NCBI RefSeq assembly: GCF_030027245.1
Contig: NZ_JASERT010000002.1
Coordinates: 124,001 to 188,000, forward strand
Length of the DNA: 64,000 nucleotides
Direction: 5' to 3'
DNA from: Asticcacaulis sp. EMRT-3
Lineage (GTDB): Bacteria; Pseudomonadota; Alphaproteobacteria; Caulobacterales; Caulobacteraceae
Part shown: positions 62,027-64,000 of the stretch, one piece after another
How the letters are laid out: every line of letters begins with the position of its first letter
Numbering within the stretch: position 1 is the first letter of the stretch
The notes under the pieces: generated by a model
Told to the model about the DNA's origin: nothing
What the model saw: the letters and a program-made list of their open reading frames with translations, nothing else
Database searches by the model: none
Made by a program: the position numbers and the translations under genes

Positions 62027-64000
62027 TTAATCCGCGCGGGAAAACAATATATCGCTCAGTATCAGCGCAAGCTTCCGGGGATCTGCCTCCGATGACGTCC
62101 ATTTCTGGAACCTGATCGATAAGTCATTCCAGCCTTTTTTCAATGGAGTTTTAAAATAGACTGTATCGATATGCCCATAGGCGCTGCGCGCCAGGGTTTG
62201 CTGATGACTATCGCCGTCTCCAACCTGCATTTCCAATTCCATGTCGTCGAAAAGGATATTCTGGCATTCGATGGCGATCCAATAGTCACATGTCTCGGTG
62301 CTTTTGATACGAATCCGCGATTCCGGCCCCTGCAACCAGAAAAATGGTTTGGGAATGCCGTGTTGCGGATGGGCATCCTCTCTCGAACAGACACCGTCAC
62401 CCGGAATCCAGGTATTGCCTGCCTTCACGCTGTCAAGAGCGCTTACCTCTGAAAACCGCGAGCGGAACTCTCTCGGCTTGAACGTAATATTGGTGCGCAC
62501 GCCCAGCCGGTCGATCAGGCCTGCGCGCACCAGCACCTGATAGAAGCTATGGTAGCAGGCCTCCACGGAATGCTCATTGAAGAAGTAGATAGGCCCCAGT
62601 TCATGCAATTGCTGTCTGAGTTGCGGCCTTTCCTTGAGCATCAGCACAAGGCGGACAATATCGTCCGGCGACTCTGTCTGCGCCAGTACGCCCGAATACC
62701 CCTCCGCGACGGCTTCCGTCACGCCTGTGACACCATAGGCCACGGATGGCGTGCCGATCGCGGCCGCTTCGGCAAATATCTGGCCGAAGGTTTCCTCACG
62801 ACTGCCACCGACCAGAAGATCCGACGCCGCGTAATACAGCCGCAATTTTTCCTGATCGGTGACATATCCGGGCAGCAGACACATATCGCCGAACATGTCG
62901 CGCTGCGATTCCGAGAAATGGCCAAGAATAATCACTTTAAGTTTGCTGATCTTGTGTTCGGCAAACTTTCGCATGATCGGCAAGGCGCCCTTGCGGGCAT
63001 CATTCAGGTCGCTTGTGCTCATGATGACGATGAAATCATCGGTTGGCAGGCCCAGCGCCATGCGCGCTGTGGCCTTGTCCCGGGGCACGAAATACCCCGG
63101 ATCAATCGCCAGCTTTATCTGGTCAACATCATGGAAGGGCAAAACGGACGACTGATCCACAAAATCCCGGGTCCAAAGCGAATTCGCCACGAGCACCACA
63201 TTGGGATTGTCATTCAGCAAGGCGCGCTTCTGTACCCAGGCGCGGTTAATTTCATTTGCATCGAGCCGGGGATATTCATGGGGGGTGGGACAGTTGGCAT
63301 CGCAACCCTCCTCCAGCATACGGCAGCCGTTCGTATAGGCGCAGCGCCCCGTCAGCCACCAGAAATCGTGCATGATAACCAGTGTCGGCCAGCGTTGGAA
63401 CACGGCCTCAAAAAGGCTGGGATCGGCATTGGCCGAATGCACATTGCCCAGAACCACGATATCACAATCAGTCTCTTCAATCTGCGCGACCAGCTCTTCC
63501 GACGTGGGCAAAACCCCCTGGCGGTTTCGATCGAGCAACTGGAAGGCACTCACCTTGTGACCCGCGGCTTCGACAGCCTCGGCCAGTCTCATGTGCGCTA
63601 TGCCGGCGCCGTAATGAAAGCCTATATCATTGACGAAGCAAAAAGACAGCTTGCGAGAACTGGCACCGTTTGGATTTTGAGTCGGTACGTGGCCGGTGCG
63701 CTTTACAAAGCTGTCGCGCACCGTAATGAGTTCTGCCTTAAAGCGCGATTCAACATGCGTCTTTTGTTGATCGTGGCGTCGGAACAACGCGATCGGACGA
63801 CCGATTACGTGTATTTTGGCATTTTCGACCGCGAACCTCATCCACAGTTCGTAGTCCATGCTGTAATACAGGTCTTCTCGAACCATACCGCCCGCTTTTT
63901 CCCATATGGCGCGCGAAAAGAAGACTTCCGGCTGGTAAAAAAATTGTCCGGCATTCCAGCCGCCATCGAGATCAAGAATTCTATCCAGCGGCAAAATGCC
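62027..64000 (-). CDS. Multi-domain glycosyltransferase, N-terminus beyond the window
   Basis: The reading frame is open to the right edge, so at least 657 residues are visible and the true start is outside. The first part is the C-terminal half of a GT2 domain (QPEVFFSRAIWEKAGG, YYSMDYELWMRFAVENA). Next comes a complete GT4/GT-B domain: FVNDIGFHYGAGIAHMRLAE, a nucleotide-sugar region VIMSTSDLNDARKGA, and GGSREETFGQIFAEAAAIGT. The final 130 residues (GNTWIPGDGVCSREDAHPQH to SEADPRKLALILSDILF) form a module shared with the neighbouring glycosyltransferase. Probably a bifunctional enzyme of a surface-glycan cluster. Confidence 0.88.
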   Translation of the reverse strand, partial: GILPLDRILDLDGGWNAGQFFYQPEVFFSRAIWEKAGGMVREDLYYSMDYELWMRFAVENAKIHVIGRPIALFRRHDQQKTHVESRFKAELITVRDSFVKRTGHVPTQNPNGASSRKLSFCFVNDIGFHYGAGIAHMRLAEAVEAAGHKVSAFQLLDRNRQGVLPTSEELVAQIEETDCDIVVLGNVHSANADPSLFEAVFQRWPTLVIMHDFWWLTGRCAYTNGCRMLEEGCDANCPTPHEYPRLDANEINRAWVQKRALLNDNPNVVLVANSLWTRDFVDQSSVLPFHDVDQIKLAIDPGYFVPRDKATARMALGLPTDDFIVIMSTSDLNDARKGALPIMRKFAEHKISKLKVIILGHFSESQRDMFGDMCLLPGYVTDQEKLRLYYAASDLLVGGSREETFGQIFAEAAAIGTPSVAYGVTGVTEAVAEGYSGVLAQTESPDDIVRLVLMLKERPQLRQQLHELGPIYFFNEHSVEACYHSFYQVLVRAGLIDRLGVRTNITFKPREFRSRFSEVSALDSVKAGNTWIPGDGVCSREDAHPQHGIPKPFFWLQGPESRIRIKSTETCDYWIAIECQNILFDDMELEMQVGDGDSHQQTLARSAYGHIDTVYFKTPLKKGWNDLSIRFQKWTSSEADPRKLALILSDILFSRAD

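Overview
The window looks like a chromosomal segment of a GC-rich alphaproteobacterium, most likely a Caulobacterales/Asticcacaulis-like plant-polysaccharide degrader. This is inferred from several large TonB-dependent receptors with Caulobacter-type plugs, a GPH importer, exported glycosidases, a non-phosphorylating L-rhamnose pathway and a TonB receptor/flavin-halogenase pair. I saw no rRNA, tRNA or CRISPR array.

Region 1 (about 0.1-28.7 kb) is a pectin (rhamnogalacturonan-I) and L-rhamnose locus. A DeoR-type regulator and L-rhamnose mutarotase lie at the left edge. Next come a rhamnogalacturonan acetylesterase, a very large GH43-like/GH35 fusion, a GH105 unsaturated rhamnogalacturonyl hydrolase and a GPH importer. 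Two divergent sugar operons start around 14.3-14.7 kb. The minus-strand operon encodes L-rhamnose 1-dehydrogenase, L-lactate dehydrogenase and a GH28 enzyme without a signal peptide. The plus-strand operon encodes L-rhamnonate dehydratase, 2,4-diketo-3-deoxy-L-rhamnonate hydrolase, 2-keto-3-deoxy-L-rhamnonate dehydrogenase, rhamnonolactonase, RhaT and an exported GH28. Together they make every step from external L-rhamnose to pyruvate plus L-lactate, and on to pyruvate. Further right are a GH29 fucosidase, two more acetylesterases, an alpha/beta esterase and a GDSL esterase.

Region 2 (28.9-33.1 kb) has a MhpD-like hydratase and a Fur-box-preceded siderophore receptor with a PiuC-type dioxygenase. 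Region 3 (33.1-48.0 kb) is a glucuronate/glucuronoxylan locus: GH67 alpha-glucuronidase, UxaC, an ExuT-type transporter, ManD, a TonB receptor, a FadR-type GntR regulator with recognisable GGT-N3-ACC operators, and a GH3 enzyme. Fructuronate reductase and KDG kinase are not in the window.

Region 4 (48.1-55.2 kb) contains a multi-domain retropepsin-like protein, a long AT-rich intergenic region with two strong hairpins, a TonB receptor and a tryptophan-halogenase-like flavoenzyme. The C-terminal stub of a second halogenase follows it. Region 5 (55.2-64 kb) is AT-richer and looks acquired. It holds a decayed WcbI-like polysaccharide gene broken by an IS256-family element whose exact ends and 8-bp target duplication can be read, followed by two FkbM-type proteins and two glycosyltransferases. 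The last of these runs off the right edge.

Four toxin-antitoxin modules (two ParDE, one Phd/PIN, one MntA/HepT) are scattered among the catabolic genes. A family of about 150-bp double-hairpin repeats (six copies) sits between operons, together with a second repeat family built on the unit CCACGGAAAACACGGAAAA.
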